A stretch of 64,000 nt of DNA, from the NCBI GenBank assembly GCA_035236585.1, contig CP141132.1, positions 23,581,445-23,645,444 of the forward strand, written 5' to 3'. Source of the stretch: Warburgia ugandensis. Its lineage: Eukaryota > Streptophyta > Magnoliopsida > Canellales > Canellaceae. Of this stretch, positions 1-12,960 are shown piece after piece (position 1 is the first letter of the stretch; each line of letters opens with the position of its first letter). The notes under the pieces are model-generated. The model was not told where the DNA came from. It ran no database searches and worked only from the letters and a program-made list of their open reading frames with translations. Both the position numbers and the translations under genes were made by a program.

Positions 1-463
1 AAGATTTATTAAATTGATCTTGCACCATTGAATATATCGTGTTAACACTGCACAAGTCACTAGGGATTAGGTTGTAGGTATATTAGATTACTTTAACAAA
101 CCTTCTGGTTTCATTGTGTATTCAATGTGTATACAAGATAATATATGTATATATCTTTATATACAATAAAATATTTTTTTTTCTTTAAATACAATGAAGG
201 AGTCTTTTTTGTATTTTTTCTATGTTTTTTTTTTTACTTTGAATACAATGAAAGGGTTTTCTTTTGTAAACAATGAAAGTTTTTTTTTTTTTTTTTTAAA
301 CTAGACAAAGGAAACATAAATTAAAAAAATACAATCTAGCAATGAAGATGATGCACAATGAAAGGACACAAGACTGATCAATCCTACACTAGAGAAGGAA
401 GAGAGAGCCAAAACTTAATTATGTTTTCCTACAAGTACATGGTAATAGTTAAGTGACCATTAT
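1..463. other. Left flank of the outer Athila element, no gene seen
   Basis: AT-rich, T-tract-rich DNA outside the outer LTR. The motif ACAATGAAAG or a close variant recurs four times between about 191 and 365, separated by poly-T stretches, like a degenerate short tandem array. No open reading frame of interest and no RNA gene is visible. Homology with the right-hand outer LTR begins only near 464. Confidence 0.5.
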
Positions 464-1215
464 TGTATAAATAACCCTCATTTAGTGTGATATTTGATAT
501 ATTATATATTTTTAAGACATTATGTAAAAATTTATATGAAAATTATATCATTTGAAAATTTTATAATCTAACCACAAATCGATAAATTTTCAGGGTTAGA
601 TGATGATTCGAGGTACATATGTGTAAAATTGAATGTTGTATAGTACTCATTAAGTTGCTTTTTTGTTTTTTTTGTAGGTGGTAGATCAAGATCCATGCGG
701 TTAAATCAAGCTAACCAACATCCTAGATCTCCAATAAAGTTTAGAGTCAAATGGATGGCTTAGACCAACTTGAGATTAATCTAGATGAATTATATCAAAA
801 TCAAAAGCAATGATAGTGATTGGAACATTTGGAAGCACATGTCTAAGGAGTAAGACCTCTGGTTTGCTAGGAGTGAGGTTTTCAATGTCTTTTTCAAGAA
901 GGCTTTTGCTACCTTGGAAAAAAACACACTAAGATTCTTGGATGCTAGTGTGACATCTTTTAGAGTTTTTCCTACATGTTATTAAGCAGCTGGTTGAAAT
1001 GGGATGCAATTTCTTGATGTCTTTTACTTGACTACTTGTGATGTTTTGAAGACGGATGCTATCTTACTAGGTTGCTCTAATCTTTTGGGGACTATTTTTG
1101 TTGTTTTATGAAGCATCTGTTGATAAAAGAAGTGTTGAGGTGTGCTGCTAGTAGGTTGTTCTATTGCTTATTGGAGACACATAGTTATTGGTTTTATTGA
1201 CTCATCTATAGTTTG
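464..1215 (+). repeat. Outer Athila 5' LTR, first part
   Basis: Begins TGTATAAATAACC and matches the start of the right-hand LTR (45788 onward, TGTAAAAATTACC). Alignment continues until the LTR is interrupted at 1216 by the nested minus-strand Athila element and resumes at 17699. GTTTG at 1211-1215 is the left copy of the target duplication of that insertion. Confidence 0.8.
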
Positions 1216-4200
1216 TGGTGTAGCCACTTTAATATTACTCTCAAGCCCACGAATCAAAGTACTATGATGTACATGATTGAGGTCGATCCTATGAGGAATC
1301 TCACAAATTTGTATGCAATTTAGTTTAATTTAGATGAATTATCCTAGCCAAAAGATTGGGTTGTGATTAATCTAAGAATTCAAATAACATGGAATTGGAA
1401 GCATGCATGAAATTAATCAAAAACTAAAACTAAGGAACTTTCTAAAACTAAATAATACTAATCTAACAAGGCAACTACCTTAACAATTGAATCTAAACAA
1501 GAACTCAACCTAATCAATGAAACAAAGTATTCAATATAAAGGAACAAGAATCAAAGTAGTGTTCTTGAAGCATGAAATGTTTACATGAAACATAGAGTGA
1601 AAAGTTTGCATGTAACAATAAGCTAGAAAACGTGTGCATGGCTTATGAAAGGGTGTACATGGTTTATGAAAGGGTGCATCGAAAAATTCACAAGGCATCA
1701 ACTAAACTAAACTAACACGCATAATGGTTTACTAAGAAATTAAGTAATAAAGGTGCGCATGGACATGGAAGCAAGAAATGCATGATTGAAAGGAAGTTAA
1801 GCATAGATCATTCAAAAGATAATTGCACATGATGCTAAGAGAGAAACATTGTTCATTACACTGAAAAGATTACAAACTTGTTGTGCCTCATAAATTAGAT
1901 ATTTAAATCAGAAACTTGTACAAATTATGGTGTGCAACATTAAAAAAAGAAATGAAATAAGAAATCTGGAATTTAAACTTCAATGCAATCCAACAACCTC
2001 TAGATGCATGCATGTGAATCCCAAAGGAGAACCAAATAAAGAGTGTAAAATACAGATTGAATGAAATATAAAAAAAAAAACTAGAAAGGAATAAGCAAGT
2101 AAGTAAAGGGAAAACAAGGATGATTCAAAGGCTATCATCCCTTGGCTGTCACTACAAGAGATAAAGTAACCTTTGAATAAGGAGAAAGAGCAACTTAAAA
2201 GCAAATCAACCAAGAAACACAACATAGAACTATGCGCATGGAATAATAAGACAAAGCAAGCAATAAGGAAAGGAAAACAACACGAAAACCAACCTAAAAC
2301 TTAGAGGAAAGAAGCTTGGAATGGTTGAGAATGAGGAAGGCATAGAACACCAAGTGAAGGAGACATGAAACCCTAAAGAGTAGTCAAGGAGGGAGGTGCC
2401 ACATTTTTAGGAAAAGAGGCATCTCCACTCCTTACCTTTGATGCATGGAATCCCTTTGGTTATTTAGATGATGTGCACTTCTAAATTGATAAGATTACTT
2501 AAAGAAAGGAAAAAAAGAAGAAGATAAAAATGGAAGATAGGATAACTATGGAAATTAGGAGGTGGAGATTGTTTTAGAAGGTGGGAAGACCATTGGAACC
2601 CAAAGAAAGGAGAAAATCGTGAATGACTTAAGGAATGGGATGTGGGAAACTTAATGAGGAAAGTGGGCCATGGGGGAAACTTGAAAAGAGAGATTGGTGG
2701 GAATAGAAATGAGATGTGGAGTTCTTTTGAAGAGGGGATCGTATGAACCATGCATGAAACATAGAGTGAAAAGTTTGCATGTAACAATAAGCTAGAAAAG
2801 GTGTGCATGGCTTATGAAAGGGTGTACATGGTTTATGAAAGGGTGCATCGAAAAATTAACAAGGCATCAACTAAACTAAACTAACACGCATAATGGTTTA
2901 CTAAGAAATTAAGTAATAAAGGTGCGCATGGACATGGAAGCAAGAAATGCATGATTGAAAGGAAGTTAAGCATAGATCATTCAAAAGATAATTGCACATG
3001 ATGCTAAGAGAGAAACATTGTTCATTACACTGAAAAGATTACAAACTTGTTGTGCCTCATAAATTAGATATTTAAATCAGAAACTTGTACAAATTATGGT
3101 GTGCAACATTAAAAAAAGAAATGAAATAAGAAATCTGGAATTTAAACTTCAATGCAATCCAACAACCTCTAGATGCATGCATGTGAATCCCAAAGGAGAA
3201 CCAAATAAAGAGTGTAAAATACAGATTGAATGAAATATAAAAAAAAAAACTAGAAAGGAATAAGCAAGTAAGTAAAGGGAAAACAAGGATGATTCAAAGG
3301 CTATCATCCCTTGGCTGTCACTACAAGAGATAAAGTAACCTTTGAATAAGGAGAAAGAGCAACTTAAAAGCAAATCAACCAAGAAACACAACATAGAACT
3401 ATGCGCATGGAATAATAAGACAAAGCAAGCAATAAGGAAAGGAAAACAACACGAAAACCAACCTAAAACTTAGAGGAAAGAAGCTTGGAATGGTTGAGAA
3501 TGAGGAAGGCATAGAACACCAAGTGAAGGAGACATGAAACCCTAAAGAGTAGTCAAGGAGGGAGGTGCCACATTTTTAGGAAAAGAGGCATCTCCACTCC
3601 TTACCTTTGATGCATGGAATCCCTTTGGTTATTTAGATGATGTGCACTTCTAAATTGATAAGATTACTTAAAGAAAGGTAAAAAAGAAGAAGATAAAAAT
3701 GGAAGATAGGATAACTATGGAAATTAGGAGGTGGAGATTGTTTTAGAAGGTGGGAAGACCATTGGAACCCAAAGAAAGGAGAAAATCGTGAATGACTTAA
3801 GGAATGGGATGTGGGAAACTTAATGAGGAAAGTGGGCCATGGGGGAAACTTGAAAAGAGAGATTGGTGGGAATAGAAATGAGATGTGGAGTTCTTTTGAA
3901 GAGGGGATCGTATGAACCATGCATGAAACATAGAGTGAAAAGTTTGCATGTAACAATAAGCTAGAAAAGGTGTGCATGGCTTATGAAAGGGTGTACATGG
4001 TTTATGAAAGGGTGCATCGAAAAATTAACAAGGCATCAACTAAACTAAACTAACACGCATAATGGTTTACTAAGAAATTAAGTAATAAAGGTGCGCATGG
4101 ACATGGAAGCAAGAAATGCATGATTGAAGGGAAGTTAAGCATAGATCATTCAAAAGATAATTGCACATGATGCTAAGAGAGAAACATTGTTCATTACACT

Positions 4201-5690
4201 GAAAAGATTACAAACTTGTTGTGCCTCATAAATTAGATATTTAAATCAGAAACTTGTACAAATTATGGTGTGCAACATTAAAAAAAGAAATGAAATAAGA
4301 AATCTGGAATTTAAACTTCAATGCAATCCAACAACCTCTAGATGCATGCATGTGAATCCTAAAGGAGAACCAAATAAAGAGTGTAAAATACATATTGAAT
4401 GAAATATAAAAAAAAAACTAGAAAGGAATAAGCAAGTAAGTAAAGGGAAAACAAGGATGATTCAAAGGCTATCATCCCTTGGCTGTCACTACAAGAGATA
4501 AAGTAACCTTTGAATAAGGAGAAAGAGCAACTTAAAAGCAAATCAACCAAGAAACACAACATAGAACTATGCGCATGGAATAATAAGACAAAGCAAGCAA
4601 TAAGGAAAGGAAAACAACACGAAAACCAACCTAAAACTTAGAGGAAAGAAGCTTGGAATGGTTGAGAATGAGGAAGGCATAGAACACCAAGTGAAGGAGA
4701 CATGAAACCCTAAAGAGTAGTCAAGGAGGGAGGTGCCACATTTTTAGGAAAAGAGGCATCTCCACTCCTTACCTTTGATGCATGGAATCCCTTTGGTTAT
4801 TTAGATGATGTGCACTTCTAAATTGATAAGATTACTTAAAGAAAGGAAAAAAAGAAGAAGATAAAAATGGAAGATAGGATAACTATGGAAATTAGGAGGT
4901 GGAGATTGTTTTAGAAGGTGGGAAGACCATTGGAACCCAAAGAAAGGAGAAAATCATGAATGACTTAAGGAATGGGATGTGGGAAACTTAATGAGGAAAG
5001 TGGGCCATGGGGGAAACTTGAAAAGAGAGATTGGTGGGAATAGAAATGAGATGTGGAGTTCTTTTGAAGAGGGGATCGTATGAACCATGCATGATCTTCC
5101 TTTCTAAAACTTGCACGTTGGAGAGAGATGGAGAGATAGGAATTGGAAAAGAAAGGGAGATTTGGTGATGGGAATCTACTCTCTTGTTGGTCAACCTTGC
5201 ATGTATATCTTCCCATGTGATAATCACCATCTAATTCCTTGCAAACTATCTCTTGAAAATCATGATTCATGCACAAGGAATATTGTGTTTTTCTCTTCCA
5301 ATCATGTGGTTCCATATGGCGTAACTTAAGATGGCTTTAATGGCTCATGTGGCTTGGGTGGCTTGCATGACTCCAATTCTCATACAAAGGTGGTGGAATT
5401 GCATGCATTTTTCATGGGCCGCTTTTAAGTCACTTATGATTCTTCTAGTTGTCTGTGAAATTCATCTACCTTGGAATGATCTTAAATCTTACCTATCTTT
5501 GGAATGATGGAAAATGGGTCCTCGATCTCTATGTTGATATGGATCACTGATTCCCATCTAAAGCGATCTCTACTATTGGATCATCCTTCCAATACCTATA
5601 AAAGATTAAAAATCCTAATTAATACCTAAAAAATTATGATCAATTACATTTCTTTTGAATTATTAGTTCAAAAATACATGTGACATGCCC
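1216..5690 (-). repeat. 3' LTR of the nested Athila element, enlarged by a tandem triplication
   Basis: On the + strand it starts TGGTGTAGCC, the reverse of an LTR ending GGCTACACCA, and aligns with the LTR at 16782 and the solo LTR at 21341. Its inner end near 5690 is approximate. Much of its length is three copies of an 1169-bp unit. The segment 5277-5680 matches 17123-17600 of the partner LTR. Confidence 0.75.
1584..5090. repeat. Three-copy tandem repeat with an 1169-bp unit
   Basis: Units begin with CATGAAACATAGAGTG at 1584, 2753 and 3922, giving a period of 1169 bp; the third unit is one base shorter. Copies differ at only a handful of positions, for example GAAAACGTG against GAAAAGGTG. 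The 81- and 114-codon minus-strand frames that recur at the same place in each unit are by-products of the repeat, not genes. The solo LTR at 21341-23545 carries a single related unit, so the triplication arose within this LTR. The unit is AT-rich with no recognised coding content. Confidence 0.92.
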
Positions 5691-7600
5691 CCAACCAAAT
5701 GGCTGTTATTTTTATATATACTCACCATTGCATTTAGCATGTGCAACAAGCCCTTAAAGCTCTAAGTACCCTTAGTGGAAGAGTTAGACCTCATGAGGGT
5801 TTGTAGTGAATATACCCACAAAATTTAGTATAGCTAAGATCCTTAGTTTATCTCAGAGAATTCTCATCCATTAACACTGTACTAGTTTTAACAACGTAAT
5901 AAAGATGAATGAAAAATTCTATAAGTTACCTACAAGCTAAAGTTATTTGTTGTAGTTATATCTTTGAGTGAAGTGTGTGTACAGGCTACATAATTTGGAC
6001 TTCTAAATAGAAATTCTTACACTATTTAGGAAGGATATCTTGACCTCAAATTCTCATGTGCATACACTCACAGAGAAAAAGGGTCAAACAAAATTCTTTC
6101 ACTATATGACTAAATCCTACAATACTGATGGTTCACATAATCTTATGTGCACAAATGAGACAAAGAACTATAATCCCTAAGAATGGATGCCATTAGCAAG
6201 ACCAGAAGCAATAGTTCTCCTTAATTCCTTAATATTTATATCCCCATTAAGGCTATATTATACCTCAAGATCAATAGGACTTTGAATGGGATGAAACATA
6301 GGTTTGGGATTGGAAGGTTAAAAGGATTCAAAGGTTTCAAATCTGAGTAGGGGTCTTTAGTGGATATTGGACTATTTTTCTTTTGAGTTCACTAAAGTGA
6401 ATGTATTTTCTATTTTTCCTTTATCTTTTCACAACTTTTCTTTTCCTTTTCTAATAATTATTTTTTTTGGCATTTCTTTGAAAAAAGGCTTTTTTTACAT
6501 AAATACTTTGATATTTTTCACTTCTTACACTTCGGTCATTTTTCTCTACCATCTCTACTCATTTTTGAATGATAGGTAATGGATATTTAATTGGATTTCT
6601 AGGTTTAAGGCATATGAGGTTTTAAAAAAAAAAAGCTATCCAAGAGGCTCAAATGGGTCTAACTAGTGGTATACTGTACTGGGTAGGCTTTATGTCTCTA
6701 AGCTAAAATAAGGATGGCCTATATAATTTCCTAGGCTTCATAAAGCCTATCATATTTAGTAAATGTTTATGAAAGTTTGTACTCCTATTGGTGGTTCTTG
6801 GAAATTGACCAAGACAAAGATGCTAGGATCTTTCAAAGTTGATGTTTGCTAAAGAAAATAGGGAATTATAGATAACCCTCAAAAAGTTGATATTTTCTAA
6901 TATTTCCTTGGGTGGAGGTCTCCACTAATTTTCCTCAAGTTCTATAAAACACTTTGGGAAATGAATAAAATTCAAAAATGAATCATATACAAGTCTATTA
7001 AGAAGTTAAAGTGGGAGAAAGACTAAGCTTCAGAAAATCTAATTCTCATTACAGTAAAGGAACTTGACCTTAAAACTGGAAAACTCAAAAAAATATACAA
7101 ATATATTTTTTAAGAGACTAGAAAAACTCAAAAATCTCATGCATATCTACACTCCCCAACCTAAACTAAACATTCTCCCTAGTGTTTTGAGACATAGGAA
7201 CCCTATATGCTGATTAGCAATGTAGAAAAGATGAGATTCTAAAAACACTAGGTTGCCTCCTAGTGAGCGCTAAGTTTAATTTCCTCAGTCAAATATTACA
7301 GTGATATAATACAAAGATGAATGCCTACTGGACTCATGATGAATGTGGATGTCATGGAACATGCTATGATGGGTCATGGCAAGTAGGTTCCTCAAGCAGA
7401 ATCTCTTATACTTCAGGGTTTACCAATGCCATATAGGGTTTAACCATTGGCCATTTACTTTGAAAATTTCCCCATCCTTTTCAATCTCAATGGCCCATGA
7501 GGATAAACAGTATGAACAATTTAGGGTCCAGTCCATCGAGAATGAAGTTTACCAAGAAATAGTTGCAACCTAGAGTTATATAAGAGGAGCTATTGTCCTA
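5691..7600 (-). mobile_element. 3' non-coding part of the nested Athila element
   Basis: This lies between the integrase remnant and the 3' LTR. The stretch 5740-5830 is similar, in reverse complement, to 45590-45690 of the outer element, where it holds the equivalent position. That supports shared family membership. No intact frame is visible. Confidence 0.55.
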
Positions 7601-8820
7601 GGTGAAAGATTTATGCAGGGTGTGTTTATCATGATGTGCTTTGATGTGATCCTTATATGTCTTAGCAATCTCATATGCATCTTTCTTAAGTTTGTCCAAC
7701 TCATTGAGTTGAAGCTTTTTGTGGGACCCAGCATTCTCTAAGTCAAAATTGATCTTTTTAATGGCCTAAATGCTTTATGTTCAAGTTCTATAGGGATATG
7801 ATAGGCCTTTCCATAAACCAAATGGTAGGGGGACATGCCTATAGGGGTTCTAAATACAATAATGCATCACTAGGTCTTAAAGACCAGTCTTTTTGACTAG
7901 GATTAACTGTCTTTTCTAATATATGCTTTATTTTCCTATTTTACACTTCTACCTATCCACTAGTCTAAGGATGGAATGGGGTAACAATTCTATGGGTGAC
8001 ACCATATTTTTTTATTAAGTTCTCAAACACTCTATTACAAAAGTATTTTTTCCCATAACTAATAATAACTTGTTCAGTACCAAAGTGTGCAAAAGTATTA
8101 TATTTTAAAAACTGTACCACCACTTTGTGGTCATTGGTTTTATATGTCATGGCTTCCATCCATTTGGGCACATAATCCATTTCCACAAGGATGTAGAGGT
8201 AACCAAAGGAATTGGGAAAAGGTCGCATAAACTCGATACCCTAGACATCAAAAGACTCTATAATCAAAATAGGGATTTCTCTTTTTTCTATACTCTGTAA
8301 CTACTGACATCTAGCACATGCTATGCAATGAGCATGTAAATCCCTAAATCTAGTAGGCCAGTAGAAACTACATTGCAAAATATTTGCAACTATCTTTCTT
8401 GCACTAAAATGGCCCACGCATGCATGACCATGTCAGAAAGAGAAGACTTTATGATGTTCACTATCTGGTATGCATCTCCTAATGACTTGATCAAGACAGT
8501 ACTTTGATAGATATGGATCACCTATGAAAAATACTTGACCTTGGCAAGAAATCTATTTGTATCTTTTTTTTACTAGTGATTAGGCATTTGACCTATAATA
8601 ACATAATTAACAATATTCGCATACCAAGGTAACTAGAAAATGTGCAAGAGTTGTTCATCTGGGAAGGATTCTGTTATAGGCATAGATTCACTAGAAGGCT
8701 TTATAACCAACCTAGACAAATGGTCTGCGAAAACATTTTTGGAACCTTTCTTATCCTGAATTTCTAGATCAAACTCCTATAGCAATAAAATTCATCAAAT
8801 TAGTCTTGGTTTGACATTGT
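7600..8820 (-). pseudogene. Integrase-region remnant of the nested Athila element
   Basis: The minus-strand frame at 7965-8228 encodes an integrase core piece with features familiar from Athila: GYLYILVEMDYVPKWMEA, NDHKVVVQFLK and a terminal TPFHP. It aligns with the same part of the outer element (26400-26650). The surrounding sequence reads as the rest of the integrase and its zinc-binding region in broken form. It is a fossil, not a host gene. Confidence 0.75.
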
Positions 8821-8952
8821 CCTTGTGTAACATTCACCATTTTAAAATTTTACAAAAAATTTATTTTGGGAATAATAGTAATAATAAAATAAAATAAAAT
8901 AAAATAGATAATATATATGTATGTAATTAGGAAGGGGGGTGCCTTAAATGCA

Positions 8953-8975
8953 TCTACCCCCCCCCCCCGCCCCTT
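8953..8975. repeat. Poly-C tract
   Basis: A run of C residues broken by a single G, inside the solo LTR. Nothing indicates a function. Confidence 0.8.
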
Positions 8976-9484
8976 TCTCTCATTCTCCGTACACTCTACG
9001 CTGTGCAAGCCACTAGAAAAAGCTAGCCCCGGTGACCAATTCACAGCGAGGATGCCATCAATCTTCAGAAGGCAACTAGGAGTGGCCGACTAGACTGAGG
9101 TAGGCCAACCCCTATGCTCTTCCCCATCTCTAATCATTATGCTTGTTCATTGTTTTAGTGCCGAAAAACCGGCGTGGATTGCTATTTTTCGGTGAGGAGT
9201 ATGCTTTAGTATTGTTTTCAAAATAAGTCAATGAAACGGTGACAGATGAGGATCTAGGTCGTTCATCTTATATGTGATGATGTAAGAAATAGACCCATGA
9301 AATTTCATCCTGATGGGACGGCTAGAGACGCCGAAAAACCCCAAAAACAGTAGGTAAGGGCTTTTAGAAATGAAACAAAAAATGTGAGAAAAATGGTAGA
9401 TCATGAATGAATTTGTGAAAATAGAGGGTGGAAATGGAATGTAAGTGAAAAATTGGATATATAGGTGTAAAAATTGCAAAAAAT

Positions 9485-9945
9485 GGAGCACCTGTGGTCG
9501 CTGGCGATCGGATTTCAGCAGTCGTCTCCGGCGACAGTGAACAAATCTAGTCACTGTCCTCGGCAATAGCGACCTGCGATAGAATGGCGAGCGCGCGGGG
9601 CAGGAAGCACGCATGCAACACATATGAGACGCCTGTGACACACGGCCCCCGCATCGACACACGTCATGGCCAGGTGCAATGCATGGTACGACGTGCACGC
9701 CACGCAGTGTTGTAGGCTCATGCCACACGGGGGATGGGGAGGTTGTGACATGAGTGCGCCATGCAGCGCGACCTGCGCGCGCCACACTCGGGACACGCTG
9801 TGCGACATGCATGCGCCACACGGTGCAGCCTACAATAGCTACGTGTGGGATGCGCGGTACGACGCCCGCGAGGTGCTGTGCTACGTTTGCACGCCACATG
9901 ATGCATCATGAGCACGACACGCTTGTAGTGCACATGTGCAGTGGG
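9485..9945. repeat. GC- and CpG-rich irregular repeat tract within the solo LTR
   Basis: This is the only strongly GC-rich block in the window. Variants of GCGCCACAC / CACGCCAC / CATGCCACAC recur at about 9694, 9720, 9757, 9778, 9812 and 9889, with irregular spacing of about 20 to 80 bases. Many CpG dinucleotides survive although the surroundings are CpG-poor. Open frames here occur in several frames on both strands because stop codons are rare in GC-rich sequence. None shows a recognisable domain. Confidence 0.6.
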
Positions 9946-10767
9946 CCCTTTTTTCTCAATCTTTGAGGTTTTTTTTACCATTTATTCATAAAAAATATGA
10001 TTCAGGGAGCTATAAAGGTCCAAATCATGATCCAAAAGAGGCATTGTGATCATCTCAATAAGGAGGACCTAGATTTAAGATAAAAATATAGTTTAGAGAA
10101 ACTTTTTAATAGCTAAAATACTAAATGCTATTAGATGATTCAAATCAAGCTGATCAGTGGATGATCATGCTTTACACCTTTGTTGTACACATCAAACATG
10201 AGATGATCTAGGAGATTTGAAGGGAAGATCTCATGGAATTGCCAAGAAAAATGATCCTGACGATCAAATTAGGCAACTACCTTAGGATGTGCTGATCAAG
10301 AGTGATTTGATCGTCAAATTGACACGTCATCATAAAGATATGTGTGAATCACTAAACACAATAGGAATTTTTAAGAGTGATGATGAAAATGAGAGGTTTA
10401 ACAATCAGTAATGACTTATGGTGTGATAGATACATCAAGGCATACAACTTGATATCGTCTACGAGCCTGATTGGAGTGCGGCATTATCGAGGTAGGTGAT
10501 TTCATTCACGATTTCCCATGATCCTTCAAATCATGATTTAGTGATTGAAACTTTGAGACATAGGTTGTATGCCCTATCATGCTGCATGGGGCCATTTCAG
10601 CATGTATTACCCAGATGTTTACTACTATCCTTGCATATGTCTTATGTGTTGTTTTTGTCATATTTCAATTACATTGTCTAACTCTTGAGATGTTTGACAT
10701 GTGGGAGTCTCTATGCCCTGACGATTGAGACTATGGGGCTTGGGAAAGGGTGCATTCCCCTCCCCCC

Positions 10768-10873
10768 GTGAGTGCCTGAGTGCCCCTTGTGGGTGAAAGG
10801 GTGAAAGCGGAACTAAAATGCTCTTTTTTGTGAGTCCCTGAGTGCCCATTGTGGGTGAAAGGGTGAAAGCGGA
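10768..10873. repeat. 62-bp tandem repeat, about 1.7 copies
   Basis: GTGAGTGCCTGAGTGCCCC at 10768 is repeated as GTGAGTCCCTGAGTGCCCA at 10830. In both, GTGGGTGAAAGGGTGAAAGC follows closely. The period is 62 bp, inside the solo LTR. Confidence 0.85.
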
Positions 10874-11732
10874 TGATATTGAGAGTTGACCCACGTTGCC
10901 GTGAGTGTGCTTGAGACACTCATAGGGCTTGATTATGTATGATGTTTCGATGTTTTTGGTATGCATTCATGTGGTTCTTTGGATATTGACTCATGTGACT
11001 ATGACTTACTTGCATTTGCATATCTTTTTCAAAATTTTCATGTCCTAACACTATGACTTATGTTGCCGTATTTATACCATGGAATTGGCATATTCTACAT
11101 CGTATGAATATGGGGTTTTGTGCCATGTTATTTCTTATCGCTTTATATTGAATGTTAATCACCTACACAAGCCTAGCTTGCTAAGGCATTGCCTTGTTTT
11201 GCAATGCCTCAGAGTTGGAGCGCAATAGTCAAAAAGGGAAGAAGGTGGATTAGCGTGGATCTGGACGTGGAGCTGAGGACCCCATACCTTTTGTCGTCAG
11301 AGACAATAGTGTCCTTTTGAGGCTGGTACCAGACTTTTGGGTACTCTATTTGGATATTGTATATTTAATATGTTAGACCCATACTACTGTATAGTGTGCA
11401 TACACTCACACGTGGATGATGTGGTGATCTTGGATGGACCCTGGAGCTTTGGGATTTTTGTTATTATCGTCGTCTCTTTGCAGTCATAGAACTTCTCGTG
11501 ATTTTATATTTGAGCATGCTTAGAGTGTCAAAAAGCTCTTTTGGTTTAGCCTTGTGGTTTTGGGTTGTGGATGACCCTCAGGGTTTTCCTTATGGGGTGT
11601 TTTTCTTGACGTCGCGTGAAAATTTTAATTATTTGAGTTTTATTTCAGGGATCCCGCTTATTTTGTAATAATAAACTTTTCACTATTAATATATGTATTG
11701 GAAAAAGATTTTTGAAAACCCAGGGTGTCACA

Positions 11733-12960
11733 CCTTGGAAAGAAGGTATTCCAATGCTGCATGGTCTAAAGAGATGATGACTTTAGATCCTAACAAATAA
11801 GATCTAAATTTGTTCAAGGCAAGTACAACAACCAACGATTCTCGCTCTATAGTAGAGTAATTTAGTTAGGCAACATTAAGTGTCTTACTACTATAGTGTA
11901 TCACATGGGGGAGTTTATTAATATGATGCCCCAACATATCACTAATCGCATAGTCTAAATCATCACACATTATCTCAAATGGTGCATTCCACTCTGGTGG
12001 TCAAATAATAAGCACATAAGTGAGTTTAGGCTTTAGCCACTCATATGTTTTCATGTAGCTATCATCAAAGTCAAAATTTTCCTCATTCATAAGTAAATGA
12101 CACAGGGACTTAGAAATTTTGCTGAAATCTTTGACGAATCATCTATAGAATCTAGCATGGCCTAAAGTTGAGTGGATTTTATTCACTGTCCTAGGAGTGG
12201 AAAGATCAGAAATGAGATCCACCTTGGCTTTATCAACTTCTATGCCATTGTGTAATATGATGTGTCCTAAAACAATACCATTTTATACCATAAAATGACA
12301 TTTTTCCCAATTCAGGACTAGAATTTTCTCTTGACACCTAGTAAGAACTAATTTCAAATGGTGATGACATTCATCAAAGGATAAGCTAAATAGTAAAAAA
12401 TCATCCATGAACACTTCTAAGAAACTCTCCACCATATCTGAAAATATGCTTAGAATGCATCTTTGGAAAGTAGCTAGAGCATTACATAATCCAACAGGCA
12501 TATGACGGTAGACAAAGATCCCAAAAGGGTAGATGAAGGTAGTATGCTCCTAGTCCTCTAGTTCTATGGGGATTTGGTTATAACTGGAATATCCATCAAG
12601 GAAATAATAATACTTTATCCATCAAGGAACTAATAATACTTTTGGCAAGCTAACCATTCCAGTATTTGATCAATGAAAGGAAGAGGAAAGTAGTCTTTCT
12701 TCGTGGCTGGGTTCAATTTCTATAATCTTATATAGACTCTCTACCCAGTGGTCATGCGAGTGAGGATTAGTTTGTTATCCTCATTACAGATTATCGTGAC
12801 TCTAAATTCTTGGGTACAACCTAAATTGGGCTAACCCAAGTGCTATAAAAAATGTGGTATATGATGCCAACATCCAAGAGTTTAAGCACTTCCTCTCTAA
12901 CAACCTCTTTCATGTTACGATTTAGCCTTCTCTATGTTTCCCTAGATGGTTTAGTATATT
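11733..12960 (-). pseudogene. Reverse transcriptase / RNase H remnant of the nested Athila element
   Basis: The minus-strand frame 12283-12501 has the hallmark reverse transcriptase motif FMDDF, preceded by MPVGLCNALATFQRC and followed by NWEKCHFMV, all typical of Athila. Sequence on either side is recognisable as flanking reverse transcriptase and RNase H in broken frames. Fossil coding sequence. Confidence 0.8.

Larger units (their letters stand above)
8826..11732 (+). mobile_element. Solo LTR, 2.9 kb, inserted in the nested Athila pol region
   Basis: Begins TGTAACATTCACC and ends GGGTGTCACA, with exact 5-bp target duplications CCTTG at 8821-8825 and 11733-11737. The 2907-bp interval has no retroviral coding frame and splits the pol fossil cleanly, as a solo LTR left by LTR-LTR recombination would. 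Its terminal sequence (GAAAACCCAGG then GTCACA) resembles the ends of the LTRs at 27103-40324, suggesting a Ty3/gypsy relative with long LTRs. It holds a GC-rich tract and a 62-bp tandem repeat. The TG...CA strand is given; true transcription direction is inferred from the TGTAAC start. Confidence 0.8.

Noticed and set aside
1584-5090. CRISPR-like or satellite array
   Set aside because: Units are 1169 bp and directly adjacent with no short repeat-spacer pattern, and the genome is a plant's. It is an LTR-internal tandem duplication.
1980-5315. Repeated minus-strand open frames of 81 and 114 codons, suggesting a small gene family
   Set aside because: They recur exactly with the 1169-bp tandem unit of an LTR, have no domain, and change freely at their ends. 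They are repeat by-products.
9228-9981. Several overlapping open frames on both strands, the longest 223 codons
   Set aside because: They coincide with the GC-rich tract, where stop codons are rare in all frames. Composition is Cys/His/Arg-rich in every frame and no domain is visible.
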